Shown: piece after piece, positions 1 to 9,563 of the stretch
Numbering within the stretch: position 1 is the first letter of the stretch
Layout of the letters: the number at the start of each line of letters is the position of its first letter
Source of the DNA: Psychrobacter sp. APC 3281
Lineage (GTDB): Bacteria > Pseudomonadota > Gammaproteobacteria > Pseudomonadales > Moraxellaceae
Length of the DNA stretch: 64,000 nt
Reading direction: 5' to 3'
Assembly (NCBI RefSeq): GCF_030407815.1
Contig: NZ_JASDCS010000009.1
Location: 1-64,000 of the forward strand
Position numbers and translations under genes: made by a program
The notes under the pieces: model-generated
Told to the model about the DNA's origin: nothing
The model's database searches: none
Seen by the model: the letters and a program-made list of their open reading frames with translations, nothing else

Positions 1-48
1 CAATGGTAGTGTGGTTCGCCCATGTGAGAGTAGGTCATCGTCAGCTCT
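1..48 (+). rRNA. rrf: 5S ribosomal RNA, 3' end (partial)
   Basis: The first bases match the conserved end of bacterial 5S rRNA: a helix around GGTAGTGTGG followed by CCCATGTGAGAGTAGGTCAT. The 5' part, and presumably the 23S and 16S genes, lie outside the window. The exact 3' end is uncertain by a few bases. A strong terminator follows, so this is the end of an rRNA operon. Confidence 0.9.
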
Positions 49-60
49 CTATTCTGAAAT

Positions 61-92
61 ATCCCCCGACATTAGCTTGTCGGGGGATTTTC
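61..92 (+). terminator. Intrinsic terminator of the rRNA operon
   Basis: A perfect 10-bp stem, ATCCCCCGAC at 61-70 and GTCGGGGGAT at 79-88, encloses an 8-nt loop and is followed by a T-rich run. It lies about 13 bases after the end of 5S rRNA. Confidence 0.9.
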
Positions 93-293
93 TTTGTGTG
101 CGGTTTGGTGATAATTCTTGGTAATAGAAAGTTTAGTATTGGATGTTTTTATCTAATTTATTCTAGTAAGCGTATTACTATGTTTATTATAAAAAGACTT
201 GAAGGTATGCTATTTTTTATTGAAAGCGCTTCTAACTTGTAGAAAGCACTATATTAAAGACAAAGCCGTCATTAGACTAATAAGGAAGTATGC

Positions 294-602
294 GTGTCAG
301 TTTGGTTGCTAGCTCTAATATCATTTTTGCATATTACTATTGGCGGGGCTTTCGCCTTCGGGTTTCTTTTCTATATATGTGCAGAAAATAGCCCAAGCTT
401 AACCAAAGTTGAAAATAATGTTCTCTTTACCTTGTTGATTGGATATGCAGCTTCACTTGTAATCAGTGTTGGAATGGCTGTTTATTTTTATGTATTTACT
501 ACTAGCGACTTATATTATTGGTGTTTCGCCATACCTTGGTTATTATTGACTTTACTGTTAGGTTATTGGGCATATATTTTGGCGAAATTTAATGCATTCT
601 AA
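294..602 (+). CDS. Small hypothetical membrane protein
   Basis: The 102-residue product is very hydrophobic, with about three membrane segments (residues 3-27, 43-67 and 76-96) and no recognisable domain. The likely start is GTG at 294, preceded by TAAGGAAG at a good distance; an ATG at 290 is in another frame. The gene stands alone between the rRNA terminator and the convergent DUF1289 gene. I do not recognise the family. The call rests on the RBS and the coherent hydrophobic pattern. Confidence 0.6.
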   Translation: MSVWLLALISFLHITIGGAFAFGFLFYICAENSPSLTKVENNVLFTLLIGYAASLVISVGMAVYFYVFTTSDLYYWCFAIPWLLLTLLLGYWAYILAKFNAF

Positions 603-639
603 GAATGCTATTGGCATGTCTGGCCTGATTAATTACTTC

Positions 640-900
640 TTAAAATAATTCACCTATCTCAGGTATCTCTTCAAAATCAAATCCTAACTGTTCATCTTTA
701 CGCTGTCTCATTTGTTCTATACGCAGTTTACGTCCTGCGATAAGCCGTAGCACTTCGCGTTGCTGCTCTGTCGTCATGTCATGCCATAGCTGGCGCTCAG
801 TTCGACTACGCAGGCAACCAAAGCAATAACCCTTCTTATTGCTTTGACAAAGACCAATACATGGATTGGCAATCTCGAACAGCTCAAACTGTTGATTCAT
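640..900 (-). CDS. DUF1289 domain protein
   Basis: An 86-residue protein with the DUF1289 signature near its N-terminus: PCIGLCQ, then KGYCFGC, giving four cysteines that probably bind one metal ion. A charged helical tail follows. Proteins of this family are short, common in proteobacteria and without an established function. The ATG follows GGAGTCATG-type spacing on the minus strand. Its 5' region faces the yqiA promoter region. Confidence 0.85.
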   Translation of the reverse strand: MNQQFELFEIANPCIGLCQSNKKGYCFGCLRSRTERQLWHDMTTEQQREVLRLIAGRKLRIEQMRQRKDEQLGFDFEEIPEIGELF

Positions 901-1087
901 GACTCCTCCATAATGACTACCGTCATTCCTTTGACCTGCATAAAATCACTGTACAACATTATTATGTCGCAAATACTGACTAATAGTGTGCCATTTTATT
1001 GTTATTATTTCCGTCTAGCGGGTGCTATGCTTAGCTTTGATAGCCTTTATAAGATAATCATAACAAAATTAATAAGTGAGATGATAC

Positions 1088-1756
1088 GTGAACTTGATTT
1101 ATATCCATGGATTGGACAGTGATGCCAACTCGACTAAAGGGGTGTTGTTAGAAAAATATTGCCAGCTTCATCATACTGATACTAATGTGCTGCGTCCTGA
1201 TTTAAATAAGACCCCTGCACAAGTGTGTGAGCAGTTACTGTCTTTAGTCAAAGCGCTAAATAATAGTGTAGATAGAAAATCAGCAGACAAGCAGACTGGG
1301 TTATCAAATACGGTATTAATCGGTAGCTCTCTAGGTGGGTATTTTTCTACTGTGATAAGCAATCAGATAGGTTGCCCAGTTTTATTGCTCAACCCTAGTA
1401 TTCAGCCCCATATCACTTTACAGCGTTTCTCTAATCAACCAGTATCAAGTCAAGATAACTTAGATGAGTCACTTACTAGCAAAGTCCTGCATACGACAGC
1501 GGGTGGCTGGAGTATTACGCCTGCTGATTTACAGTGGTTTGCAGATCATCAGCTTTTATCAGTAAATTATCCCGATAAAGTTGCTGTGCTATTAAAAGAA
1601 GGCGACGAGCTGTTAAATTCTGAATTGTCTAAAAATTTTTATCAAAGTCATGGCGCATCGGTAACGGTGCAAGTAGGTGGCGATCATCGCTTCAGTGATT
1701 TTAATGATCAGTTGCCAATGGTGATGAATATCTTACAGAGTTTAGTACAAGCCTAA
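1088..1756 (+). CDS. yqiA: YqiA-family esterase
   Basis: A 222-residue alpha/beta-hydrolase of the YqiA/UPF0227 type. It opens with the strand and oxyanion-hole motif IYIHGLDSD (residues 4-12). It has the nucleophile elbow GSSLGG near residues 79-84 and the catalytic-histidine motif GGDHRFSDF near the C-terminus. YqiA hydrolyses short-chain esters such as palmitoyl-CoA analogues in vitro; its cell role is not settled. The gene lies directly upstream of parE in the same direction, the order found in many gammaproteobacteria, which supports the assignment. Confidence 0.88.
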   Translation: MNLIYIHGLDSDANSTKGVLLEKYCQLHHTDTNVLRPDLNKTPAQVCEQLLSLVKALNNSVDRKSADKQTGLSNTVLIGSSLGGYFSTVISNQIGCPVLLLNPSIQPHITLQRFSNQPVSSQDNLDESLTSKVLHTTAGGWSITPADLQWFADHQLLSVNYPDKVAVLLKEGDELLNSELSKNFYQSHGASVTVQVGGDHRFSDFNDQLPMVMNILQSLVQA

Positions 1757-1866
1757 ATAGACGACATTATATGACGTAAGCGATGGAGTATTAACGTTAA
1801 CGTCGCTATTTTTCGTTATAATGGTTTAATAGAATTAAACGCACGTGAACAGTTAAGGATGCATTT

Positions 1867-3753
1867 GTGAGTCAGTATAATGCGCAATCGTTAGAAGTTT
1901 TAGAAGGTCTTGAGCCAGTCCGTCGTCGTCCAGGTATGTATACCGATACCACGCGCCCGAATCATTTGGCGCAAGAGGTTATTGATAACTCAGTAGATGA
2001 AGCGTTAGCTGGTTATGCTAAAACCATCAAGGTGCAATTGCATAGTGATGGATCGTTGTCTGTCGAAGATGACGGGCGCGGTATGCCAACTGATATTCAC
2101 CCTGAGTTTGGTCAATCTGGTATTGAGCTGATATTAACCCGTTTACATGCCGGTGGTAAATTTTCGACCTCTAATTATGAGGTGTCAGGTGGTCTGCATG
2201 GTGTGGGAATTTCTGTCGTCAATGCGCTATCAACCCGCGTTGAAGTTACGGTATGGCGTGATAGCACACAGTTCGACATGGCATTTGAAAATGGTGCACC
2301 AGTTACGCCATTGACTGAAGCAGTCAGCTCAAACAAGCGCAAACGTGGCACCAGAGTACATTTTTGGGCGGATGGCAGTTTCTTCGATACGCCCAAATTT
2401 AATGTAAAACAGCTCAAGCACAATTTAAAAGCAAAGGCTGTCTTGGCCGCTGGACTGACGATTGAGTTTACTGATGATATCAATGATGAAAAAGTCGTGT
2501 GGCAGTTTACGGATGGGGTAGTCGAGTATCTAAGCGAACAATTAGATGGTTTGGAAACATTGCCTGAAGCACCGTTTTATTATAATTACGATGCGAAATC
2601 AGGCGAACGAGCGGCTATTACCTTTGCCTTGTCTTGGTTGCCTGATGGTGGCACGCCGATTCAAGAAAGCTATGTAAACCTGATTCCGACAGCTCAAGGT
2701 GGTACGCACGTCAACGGACTACGCACGGGTATCTTAGAGGCATTGCGCGAGTTTTGTGATATTCATAATTTGCTGCCGCGCAGTGTGAAGTTGACCGCAG
2801 AAGATGTGTGGGATGGCGTGAACTATATCCTGTCTCTGAAGTTCTCTGAGCCGCAGTTCTCTGGTCAAACCAAAGAACGTTTATCTAGTCGTGAAGCGGC
2901 GGGTGCTGTACAGACATTGGCAAAAGATGCCTTTAGCCTATGGTTAAACCAGCATGCGGAAATGGGCACGCAAATCGCTGAATTGGCGATTAATAAAGCT
3001 GGACGTCGTCTGAAATCTGCCAAAAAAGTCGCTCGTAAGAAAATTACTCAGGGACCCGCATTGCCTGGTAAGTTGGCAGACTGCCGTGGTGATTTACGTG
3101 ATGGCGCTGAGCTGTTCTTAGTAGAGGGTGATTCTGCAGGTGGTAGTGCTAAGCAGGCCAGAGATCGTCATTATCAGGCGATATTACCTCTGCGCGGCAA
3201 AATCCTGAATACGTGGGAAGTATCATCAGATACGGTGTTATCAAGCCAAGAGATTCATGATATTGCCATTGCTATCGGTGTGGATCCTGCCTCTGATGAT
3301 TTGTCCGAGCTACGTTACGACAAGATATGTATTTTAGCGGATGCTGATTCTGATGGACTGCACATTGCGACATTGATCTGCGCACTGTTTGTGAAGCATT
3401 TCCCTGCACTAGTGGATGCGGGTCATTTATTTGTGGCCATGCCACCATTGTACCGAGTGGATGTGGGTAAAGAAGTTCATTATGCACTTGATGAGCCGGA
3501 GCTTGCACATATCTTGGCTAACGTACCGGGCAATAAAAAAGCTCAGATTACACGCTTCAAAGGACTTGGTGAAATGAGTGCTGAGCAACTACGTGAGACA
3601 ACGATGAGCCGTGATACACGCCGCTTAGTACAGTTAGATATGGATGACATGGTACTGACCAATAGCGTGATGGATATGCTATTGGCTAAGAAACGTGCCT
3701 CTGATCGCAAGTCGTGGCTTGAGAGCAAAGGTGATTTGGCCGATATTTCTTAA
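1867..3753 (+). CDS. parE: DNA topoisomerase IV subunit B
   Basis: A 628-residue ATPase subunit of topoisomerase IV, which with ParC decatenates daughter chromosomes. The GHKL ATPase region begins with EGLEPVRRRPGMYTDT (residues 12-27) and includes the IDNSVDEAL motif. The Toprim region has EGDSAGGSAKQARDR, PLRGKILN and DADSDGLHI. The length suits ParE (about 630) rather than GyrB (about 800), because the GyrB tail insert is absent. The start is GTG at 1867 after AAGGAT. It follows yqiA by 110 bp and may be cotranscribed. Confidence 0.96.
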   Translation: MSQYNAQSLEVLEGLEPVRRRPGMYTDTTRPNHLAQEVIDNSVDEALAGYAKTIKVQLHSDGSLSVEDDGRGMPTDIHPEFGQSGIELILTRLHAGGKFSTSNYEVSGGLHGVGISVVNALSTRVEVTVWRDSTQFDMAFENGAPVTPLTEAVSSNKRKRGTRVHFWADGSFFDTPKFNVKQLKHNLKAKAVLAAGLTIEFTDDINDEKVVWQFTDGVVEYLSEQLDGLETLPEAPFYYNYDAKSGERAAITFALSWLPDGGTPIQESYVNLIPTAQGGTHVNGLRTGILEALREFCDIHNLLPRSVKLTAEDVWDGVNYILSLKFSEPQFSGQTKERLSSREAAGAVQTLAKDAFSLWLNQHAEMGTQIAELAINKAGRRLKSAKKVARKKITQGPALPGKLADCRGDLRDGAELFLVEGDSAGGSAKQARDRHYQAILPLRGKILNTWEVSSDTVLSSQEIHDIAIAIGVDPASDDLSELRYDKICILADADSDGLHIATLICALFVKHFPALVDAGHLFVAMPPLYRVDVGKEVHYALDEPELAHILANVPGNKKAQITRFKGLGEMSAEQLRETTMSRDTRRLVQLDMDDMVLTNSVMDMLLAKKRASDRKSWLESKGDLADIS

Positions 3754-3879
3754 CACTTAGCAATGAATCTAAAGAAATATGGGTGCAGAATATCGAAATA
3801 GGTCATTACTTATATTTATGGCTAAACGATCTATCACATAATAAAAGCACGCAAAATTCAGCCTAGCCACAAAGGCTTA

Positions 3880-4614
3880 ATGGTATTATGTCAGTACCTT
3901 TCATTATATTGTGCTGTCATGATACCGAAGATTTTTAACCGTTCTAAGTCTGTTGTTTCTAAACCTGCGCGTTCCAAAGTACTCCCAAAACTTAGCAAAA
4001 AGCATTTGGGAGACAAGGTTCCAAAGCGTGGTAACAAGTTTGCGCCTGTTATTGCATCCGCGCTGTTAAAGGCGTCAGGTTGGCGTACGGTAGGCGAGAT
4101 TCCAAATATCTCACAAGCTGTAGTGCTTGCTCTGCCACATACTTCTAATGTGGATGGTATTTATGCGATTCCAAGTCTGTTTGCATTAGATATCAAAATC
4201 AGCATTATGGGCAAGCACACACTATTTAAAGTGCCTGTGTTTGCGCAATTATTAAATTGGATAGGGGTTATTCCTATCGATCGTGGTAATAAAGGCTCTG
4301 TGCTGCAAGCCAGTATAGATAAGTTCAAAACTGGTGAACCATTATTTTTGGGATTATCGCCAGAGGGTACACGGCAATATACTGAGTCGTGGAAGACAGG
4401 TTTTTATTATTTAGCGGTGGGTGCTGGTGTACCGATTTTGCCAGTAGCGATGGACTACAATACTAAAGAAATACGGTTTATGTCGCTGGTTTATCCTACA
4501 GGTGATATCGAGGCAGATTTACCGAAAATATATTCTCAGTATAAAGGAGTGCTACCAAGACACCTTGAGCGCTTGTCGCAGCCACTACAAGACATCAATA
4601 ATGCAGCTGAATAA
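3880..4614 (+). CDS. PlsC-like acyltransferase
   Basis: A 244-residue lysophospholipid acyltransferase-family protein. It shows the catalytic HxxxxD motif as HTSNVD, the glycerophosphate-binding segment as SPEGTRQ and a downstream VPILPVAMDY block. Family members transfer an acyl chain to lysophosphatidic acid or related acceptors at the inner membrane. The N-terminal 40 residues are basic. The first ATG is at 3880 after AAAGGC; a second, weaker candidate is the ATG at 3919. The short SPEGTR form is typical of plsC paralogues, so the exact acceptor is uncertain. Confidence 0.8.
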   Translation: MVLCQYLSLYCAVMIPKIFNRSKSVVSKPARSKVLPKLSKKHLGDKVPKRGNKFAPVIASALLKASGWRTVGEIPNISQAVVLALPHTSNVDGIYAIPSLFALDIKISIMGKHTLFKVPVFAQLLNWIGVIPIDRGNKGSVLQASIDKFKTGEPLFLGLSPEGTRQYTESWKTGFYYLAVGAGVPILPVAMDYNTKEIRFMSLVYPTGDIEADLPKIYSQYKGVLPRHLERLSQPLQDINNAAE

Positions 4615-4723
4615 GTTAAATGGTATAAATATTGGTTTAATTAATTAAGTTATAGGTACTAGCCGTATTACAGATGTGAAGACTAAAAGCTACCTACAAT
4701 TAAGTTCTAATAATTGTTATTGG

Positions 4724-4759
4724 AAAAGCCCCTGATATGATGGTATCAGGGGCTTTTTT
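4724..4759. terminator. Bidirectional intrinsic terminator
   Basis: The inverted repeat AAAAGCCCCTGATA / TATCAGGGGCTTTTTT has A and T runs on both sides. It lies between the convergent acyltransferase and SDR genes and can serve both. Confidence 0.85.
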
Positions 4760-4793
4760 TAAGTAGTATTTGAATGTTTATCAGTGCAAAAGT

Positions 4794-5576
4794 CTAAAAC
4801 TGTGGTTGGCCGTTAGAGGCACTAACACCGCCATCGACAGGCAGATTGACACCAGTAATCATGGAGGCGTCATCACTTGCTAAGAAGGTAATGGCAGCGG
4901 CGATATCCTCTGGGGTTGCCAAACGTCCAAGCGGACAGCGAGCTAAGAACTTATCCGTCTTCGACTCATTGTCTTGGATAGCCGTGGTCATATCGGTTTT
5001 GGTGACACTCGGATTAACCGCGTTGACGCGAACACCATCTGAACCATGATCCAATGCCAATGTGCGGGTCAAATTGGTCACACCCGCTTTAGCGGCATTG
5101 TAGGCAGCCATGTTCCAGTCACCACCTACACCTGAGAGCGATGAGATATTGACGATATTACCCTTTGATGCAATTAAGTGAGGCATAGCCGCTTGAGAGA
5201 CGTAAAAAGTCCCATTTAGATTCACATCGATAGCAGAGCGCCAATCATCAGCAGATAATTCTGTGATCTTACCTTGAGTTGCTTTGCCAGCATTGTTGAC
5301 CAAGATATCAATCTTGCCAAATTTGTCGATAGCGCGCTCAACCATCTCTTGTACTTGGCTTTGAACACTGATATCACATGTAATAATGAGATAATTGTCG
5401 GTGTGAATCCAAGTACGATCTTGCGGCAACTCTTCGGCAGTCTCTTCTAGTGTTGCTGCCGTACGTCCTACTAGAACCACGCTAGCGCCTTCTTCGGCAA
5501 AGCGAATGGCAGTTGCACGGCCAATACCAGAACCTGCACCCGTTACAACGACGGTCTTTTCTTTAAAACGCTTCAT
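4794..5576 (-). CDS. SDR-family NAD(P)-dependent oxidoreductase
   Basis: A 260-residue classical short-chain dehydrogenase/reductase. The cofactor motif TGAGSGIG is at residues 12-19, NNAG near 93, the catalytic serine in NISSLSG and the YNAAK catalytic pair near 160-164. The C-terminus has the usual GVNLPVDGG block. An arginine after the second strand (VLVGR) hints at NADPH preference. The substrate cannot be told from sequence. It stands alone, convergent with the acyltransferase gene. Confidence 0.88.
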   Translation of the reverse strand: MKRFKEKTVVVTGAGSGIGRATAIRFAEEGASVVLVGRTAATLEETAEELPQDRTWIHTDNYLIITCDISVQSQVQEMVERAIDKFGKIDILVNNAGKATQGKITELSADDWRSAIDVNLNGTFYVSQAAMPHLIASKGNIVNISSLSGVGGDWNMAAYNAAKAGVTNLTRTLALDHGSDGVRVNAVNPSVTKTDMTTAIQDNESKTDKFLARCPLGRLATPEDIAAAITFLASDDASMITGVNLPVDGGVSASNGQPQF

Positions 5577-5871
5577 AATGTTTAATCCTTATTATTATAT
5601 AATAGTCATTAAAGTTTCGATGATTAAAAATTCGATGACTACGGTTTCGATAAATACAACTAAGTACAGTTTGTTATCCATAAACTTGCACGCAAGCAAT
5701 ACTGCTTTGATATCATCATAACAAGTGATCGCTTTGAAAGCGACTGTCTCTGATAGTGCTTATGTAGCATAATTTTGCATCATTCAAATATTTGTAATAC
5801 GCGATAATGATGTTTTTATTACGAGCTGGCATGTGCGATATTCACCATACGATAATAGAAGGTTGGAACTT

Positions 5872-7314
5872 GTGTCCCATTCGATTACTACCATGCCCGA
5901 CTGGGGCTACCTGACGACTGAGCTGGTCAGTTATTTACAAGCCGATGCTATGGCAGTGACCTTGGCAGGCATGCATACAATTGAGCATGAATATAATGCT
6001 CAGTATATCGCTCGTCAATATCAATATCAGTTACCACTTGGCAAGCTACAGCTGTTGGAGCTGACACTGTATTTACCCTATGATACAGAATCAGCTGACA
6101 TTGAGGCTGTACGCATGACTGCGGTAAAGTCAGCACTTACGTGGTACAAGTCATTATCGTCTCAAAATGAAGACAATGCTTCAGCTGGTTATGAAGCTAT
6201 GATTTTTGATATTCAGCTTGTCGGAGGAAGTAGCAGTCTCAATCAAGATGATAACGATGACAATTCAAATAGTGCTCTACAGCGACTCAAACACAATTTT
6301 GGGGTTCGTTACTTTTTAGAAGACTTAGTTGTCGACATGAGCGAAAGCATGCAGCAGCTACAAGTATTTAGCTGGGATGACTGGTATTCGATAGCAGCAG
6401 CAGTACGCACCCCATGTGAATTATGGCGTTTCTTAGCTTATCATCTGGAGCAACTACAGCAGTCGGCTGTAAACCATATTCCAAGTTTCGAGTCAGAAGA
6501 CGCTTTGGTTGAGCGCTTCTTACAAAGTCCAGATTTATTTGCCCCTGCCATTGTAGTTGATAATGCGCTCATCAAAAATGAAGTACAAGACGAACCTAAC
6601 TCAGCATTGGTAGCCATCACGCTTGCCTACAAAAACCAAAGTTCAACTGCTCAGATGTACCATCAGCATATGATACAAGCAGCCACGATATGGTCTCAGC
6701 TAAGTATGCAGATGATAGATACGTATGGTAAAAAGCACGCAGCTAATAACGACGACCAAACAGCAATACCGCTCGCTCACTGGCAACAACAACTACTAGA
6801 TGAGTCTTTGTTTTCACGTCACGAGCTTATCCGTACGCTATATAGACATCCTAAACAGAGCGCAGCACTGCAAAAAGATGGCTATGTCGTACATCAACAT
6901 TCTTATGAGAGTTTGGGACGACATTATGTACTGGTGTTTTATGGTCAGGAGTCAAAAGGGCCTAATAGTAAAGCCGCTGTCCAATCAAAGCTAGCAAAGA
7001 TCGCACAGGACGTTGCCACACGTTTGCCAATTATTGAGCTACATCACGTAGTCGTGCTTGGTATCGACTTTATCACTGAGAATAATGAGAATTTTTTCGA
7101 TATTGATTTGTGGATTCAGCCAGTTGATGCGATGACTCAGCGAGAGCGCCAACTTACTAAGCAAATGCAGAAACTAAAACAACAAGAATTAGATAAGCAA
7201 AATACACCACCTGCTAGTAGCGTGGAAGGTAGTAAACCTGCGAAGGCGCAAAAAGAGAAGCTACCTCAAGTACAGATGAGCTTAACGATTCCAGCACGTA
7301 AAGATAAGCAGTAG
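5872..7314 (+). CDS. Hypothetical protein, about 480 aa, family not recognised
   Basis: A mixed alpha/beta protein without signal peptide or membrane segments. It ends in a lysine- and glutamine-rich coiled-coil-like tail (about residues 430-480). I recognise no catalytic motif. The start is chosen as GTG at 5872 because AGAAGG lies 9 bases before it; the frame stays open back to a GTG at 5833 (493 aa) that has no comparable RBS. The acidic, asparagine-rich stretch around residues 125-135 looks like a disordered linker between two folded parts. Confidence 0.75.
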   Translation: MSHSITTMPDWGYLTTELVSYLQADAMAVTLAGMHTIEHEYNAQYIARQYQYQLPLGKLQLLELTLYLPYDTESADIEAVRMTAVKSALTWYKSLSSQNEDNASAGYEAMIFDIQLVGGSSSLNQDDNDDNSNSALQRLKHNFGVRYFLEDLVVDMSESMQQLQVFSWDDWYSIAAAVRTPCELWRFLAYHLEQLQQSAVNHIPSFESEDALVERFLQSPDLFAPAIVVDNALIKNEVQDEPNSALVAITLAYKNQSSTAQMYHQHMIQAATIWSQLSMQMIDTYGKKHAANNDDQTAIPLAHWQQQLLDESLFSRHELIRTLYRHPKQSAALQKDGYVVHQHSYESLGRHYVLVFYGQESKGPNSKAAVQSKLAKIAQDVATRLPIIELHHVVVLGIDFITENNENFFDIDLWIQPVDAMTQRERQLTKQMQKLKQQELDKQNTPPASSVEGSKPAKAQKEKLPQVQMSLTIPARKDKQ

Positions 7315-7385
7315 ATAGACGTAGTTAGCTTTCTACCCGTTTATTAATAAGAAGAACCATGGATTTATTAATATATTTACTGACA

Positions 7386-7413
7386 TAAAAAAAGACAGCC
7401 TAGGCTGTCTTTT
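7386..7413. terminator. Bidirectional intrinsic terminator
   Basis: The near-perfect palindrome AAAAAGACAGCC TA GGCTGTCTTTTT lies between the convergent hypothetical gene and the channel gene. Confidence 0.8.
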
Positions 7414-7442
7414 TCGTATCTAAACTAAATAACCAAAAATAC

Positions 7443-9107
7443 TTATTTATTGATATCGTCATTGAGACCGCTACCAGGAAGTACGTTATCACTGTTGTAG
7501 ATGTCATTAGTATCAACACGTGGTGTATCAACTACGTCGGTACGTAAATCAGTGGTAGGTGTGCTAGCAGCAGATGGCGTGTTTTCACGAACTGAATCAG
7601 CAACTTTTTCTTGAGTTGATGAACTTGGCTGTAGCGCAGATTTTGCTTTCGCTTCAGTACGTTCATGGTCCATCTTGTCCTGCATTTTACGTAGGAAGCG
7701 AGCTGCAGCTTCTTGACCACCAAGACCAAATGATAGGGCAAAAGCAACGGCTACCGCGCCTAGTGTTAGACCAAATGCTAGGTTAACGATTGAATCGGCA
7801 ATACCCATCGCTTTTAGACCCATTGCTAATACTAGGCCCATGATCAATACACGTACGATGTTTGCTAGGAATTGTGAACCTTGCTCAGAACGTTCAACCA
7901 CACCTGCAATGATATTGGCAAGCCAGAACCCGATGAATAGGATAATTGCGCCTAGGATGATGTTTGCACCGAATGCGATGAACATCGTGATAATAGCTGA
8001 GATAGGCTCGAAACCTAACAAGTCAGCGGCTGCAATAGCAGCAAATAACATAGCAAAGAAGATAATCGCATAACCAACTAGGTCAGAAATTTTCTTATCA
8101 CCCATGGTTTCTTGTAGACCAACTTTCGCAGGTAATTGATTGATTTGAGTGTTCTCAATCAGACCTTTGATAATGTTGGCAACCATACGTACAACATAGT
8201 AAGTTACTACTAGGATAGCCACTGCCATGAAGATGTTTGGCAAGGCTTCCATGATTTTGTTAAGCATATTGGTCGCAGGGCGAGCAATTACTTCGATTTT
8301 TAGTGCATTTAGAGCAGCAATAATGGTTGGAATGATAACTACAAGAAATGCTAATGAACCTGCAATATTAGGTAAGCTGTTTTGCTCACTTAAACCTGCT
8401 TTTGATGCCAATTCTTGTACATTAAAAGTAGAAACAAGATTGGTGACGATGCCGCGTACGACTTTGGCAATGATATAACCAACGACGAAGACTACACCAG
8501 CGATCAAGATATTAGGGATAAAGCTAAAGATTTTGTCGACCATATTAGTCAGTGGTGCAAACAAACCGTCAAGCTCTAATTGACCAAGTACCATGGTCAA
8601 CACAACCAATAAGATGAACCAGTAAACCATATCAGCAATCGTGCTGCTCATTGGTTTTACACCAGCTTGTGCACTTAAACGCTCATCCATAGAGGTTTTT
8701 GCGAGTGCAGCGTTGATCGCTGTGCGTGCAACAGTAGCCACGACCCAACCAATCACACCAAGTGCGATAGCGCCGATAAGATTAGGGATAAATGCCAATA
8801 CTTGATTAACCATATTTGCGAATGGTGCTGAGATAGAGTTTAAGTTTAATTGGCTAAGTGCGCCTGAGATAGCAATGATGAAAATAAACCAGAAAACAAT
8901 TTTGGAGATGATACCTTCAAGGTCGTAGGTCTTACCAGTTGAAGAGTTCATACGTTGATTGAGATTAACTTTAGAGAGTACGCCACGTACCAGTGCTGCG
9001 ATACCAAGGGCTACTAGCCAACCAATAACGAATATCAAAATAGCACCAATGATGGAACCGATAGGTCCACCAAGATAGCCGTTAAAAGATGTGTACATTG
9101 GGTTCAT
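7443..9107 (-). CDS. Mechanosensitive ion channel family protein, CmpX-like
   Basis: An inner-membrane protein of about 554 residues built from repeated pairs of hydrophobic helices. Glycine-rich segments such as FIPNLIGAIALGVIGW recur (FIPNILIAGVVFVVGY, ALPNIFMAVAILVV). This is the pattern of the conserved TM-helix repeat found in CmpX and some MscS relatives. The last helical part, LAFGLTLGAVAVAFALSFGL, resembles the MscS pore helix. A disordered hydrophilic tail of about 80 residues follows. The start is ATG at 9107, after a perfect AAGGAGGA; the frame extends to 9149 without an RBS. Its role in osmotic or envelope stress is inferred from the family. Confidence 0.82.
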   Translation of the reverse strand: MNPMYTSFNGYLGGPIGSIIGAILIFVIGWLVALGIAALVRGVLSKVNLNQRMNSSTGKTYDLEGIISKIVFWFIFIIAISGALSQLNLNSISAPFANMVNQVLAFIPNLIGAIALGVIGWVVATVARTAINAALAKTSMDERLSAQAGVKPMSSTIADMVYWFILLVVLTMVLGQLELDGLFAPLTNMVDKIFSFIPNILIAGVVFVVGYIIAKVVRGIVTNLVSTFNVQELASKAGLSEQNSLPNIAGSLAFLVVIIPTIIAALNALKIEVIARPATNMLNKIMEALPNIFMAVAILVVTYYVVRMVANIIKGLIENTQINQLPAKVGLQETMGDKKISDLVGYAIIFFAMLFAAIAAADLLGFEPISAIITMFIAFGANIILGAIILFIGFWLANIIAGVVERSEQGSQFLANIVRVLIMGLVLAMGLKAMGIADSIVNLAFGLTLGAVAVAFALSFGLGGQEAAARFLRKMQDKMDHERTEAKAKSALQPSSSTQEKVADSVRENTPSAASTPTTDLRTDVVDTPRVDTNDIYNSDNVLPGSGLNDDINK

Positions 9108-9563
9108 CTTATCCTCCTTGAAGCATCTTATATAACTCGCCAAAAACAATGTTCATACAGCGATTAATGAGCAAGACATACAGATGGTTGTCATAAATAG
9201 TATTTTTAGAATCAGTTATATAGAGATATTATCGTTTTTGAGCATAAATTATTATCAGCAGTATCTCTTATTTATATTACAGTGACTTCGCTATCGATAT
9301 CTGCTTATTTTTGATAAAAATTAACGCTCGGTTACTTATCTCCTTAACTAATTCAGCTTAGCTGATGTATTGAGGGATTTAAAGACAGAAAGCTTTACCT
9401 GTTACTATATTTGTGTGATAACTTGTTATTATGATAGAAGATATTAACATAGACTATACATTGGCCCGATAATTTCGTGCAAAGCGTGGTTCCCAAAACT
9501 AAGATTTGTTATTATAGAGGAATGTGACATCTCGCCACTATTCTTACAATTAGAGAGTACTTT
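9108..9563. other. Intergenic region, divergent promoters
   Basis: A 456-bp AT-rich region between two divergent genes. It must hold promoters for both the channel and the FKBP gene. I see no hairpin, RNA gene or convincing ORF. Confidence 0.5.

Noticed and set aside
3..242. Open frame of 79 codons at the window start
   Set aside because: It runs through 5S rRNA and the rRNA terminator, has no RBS, and encodes nothing coherent.
844..1122. 92-codon frame opposite the DUF1289 gene and running into yqiA
   Set aside because: It overlaps two well-supported genes and lacks an RBS. It is a shadow plus intergenic DNA.
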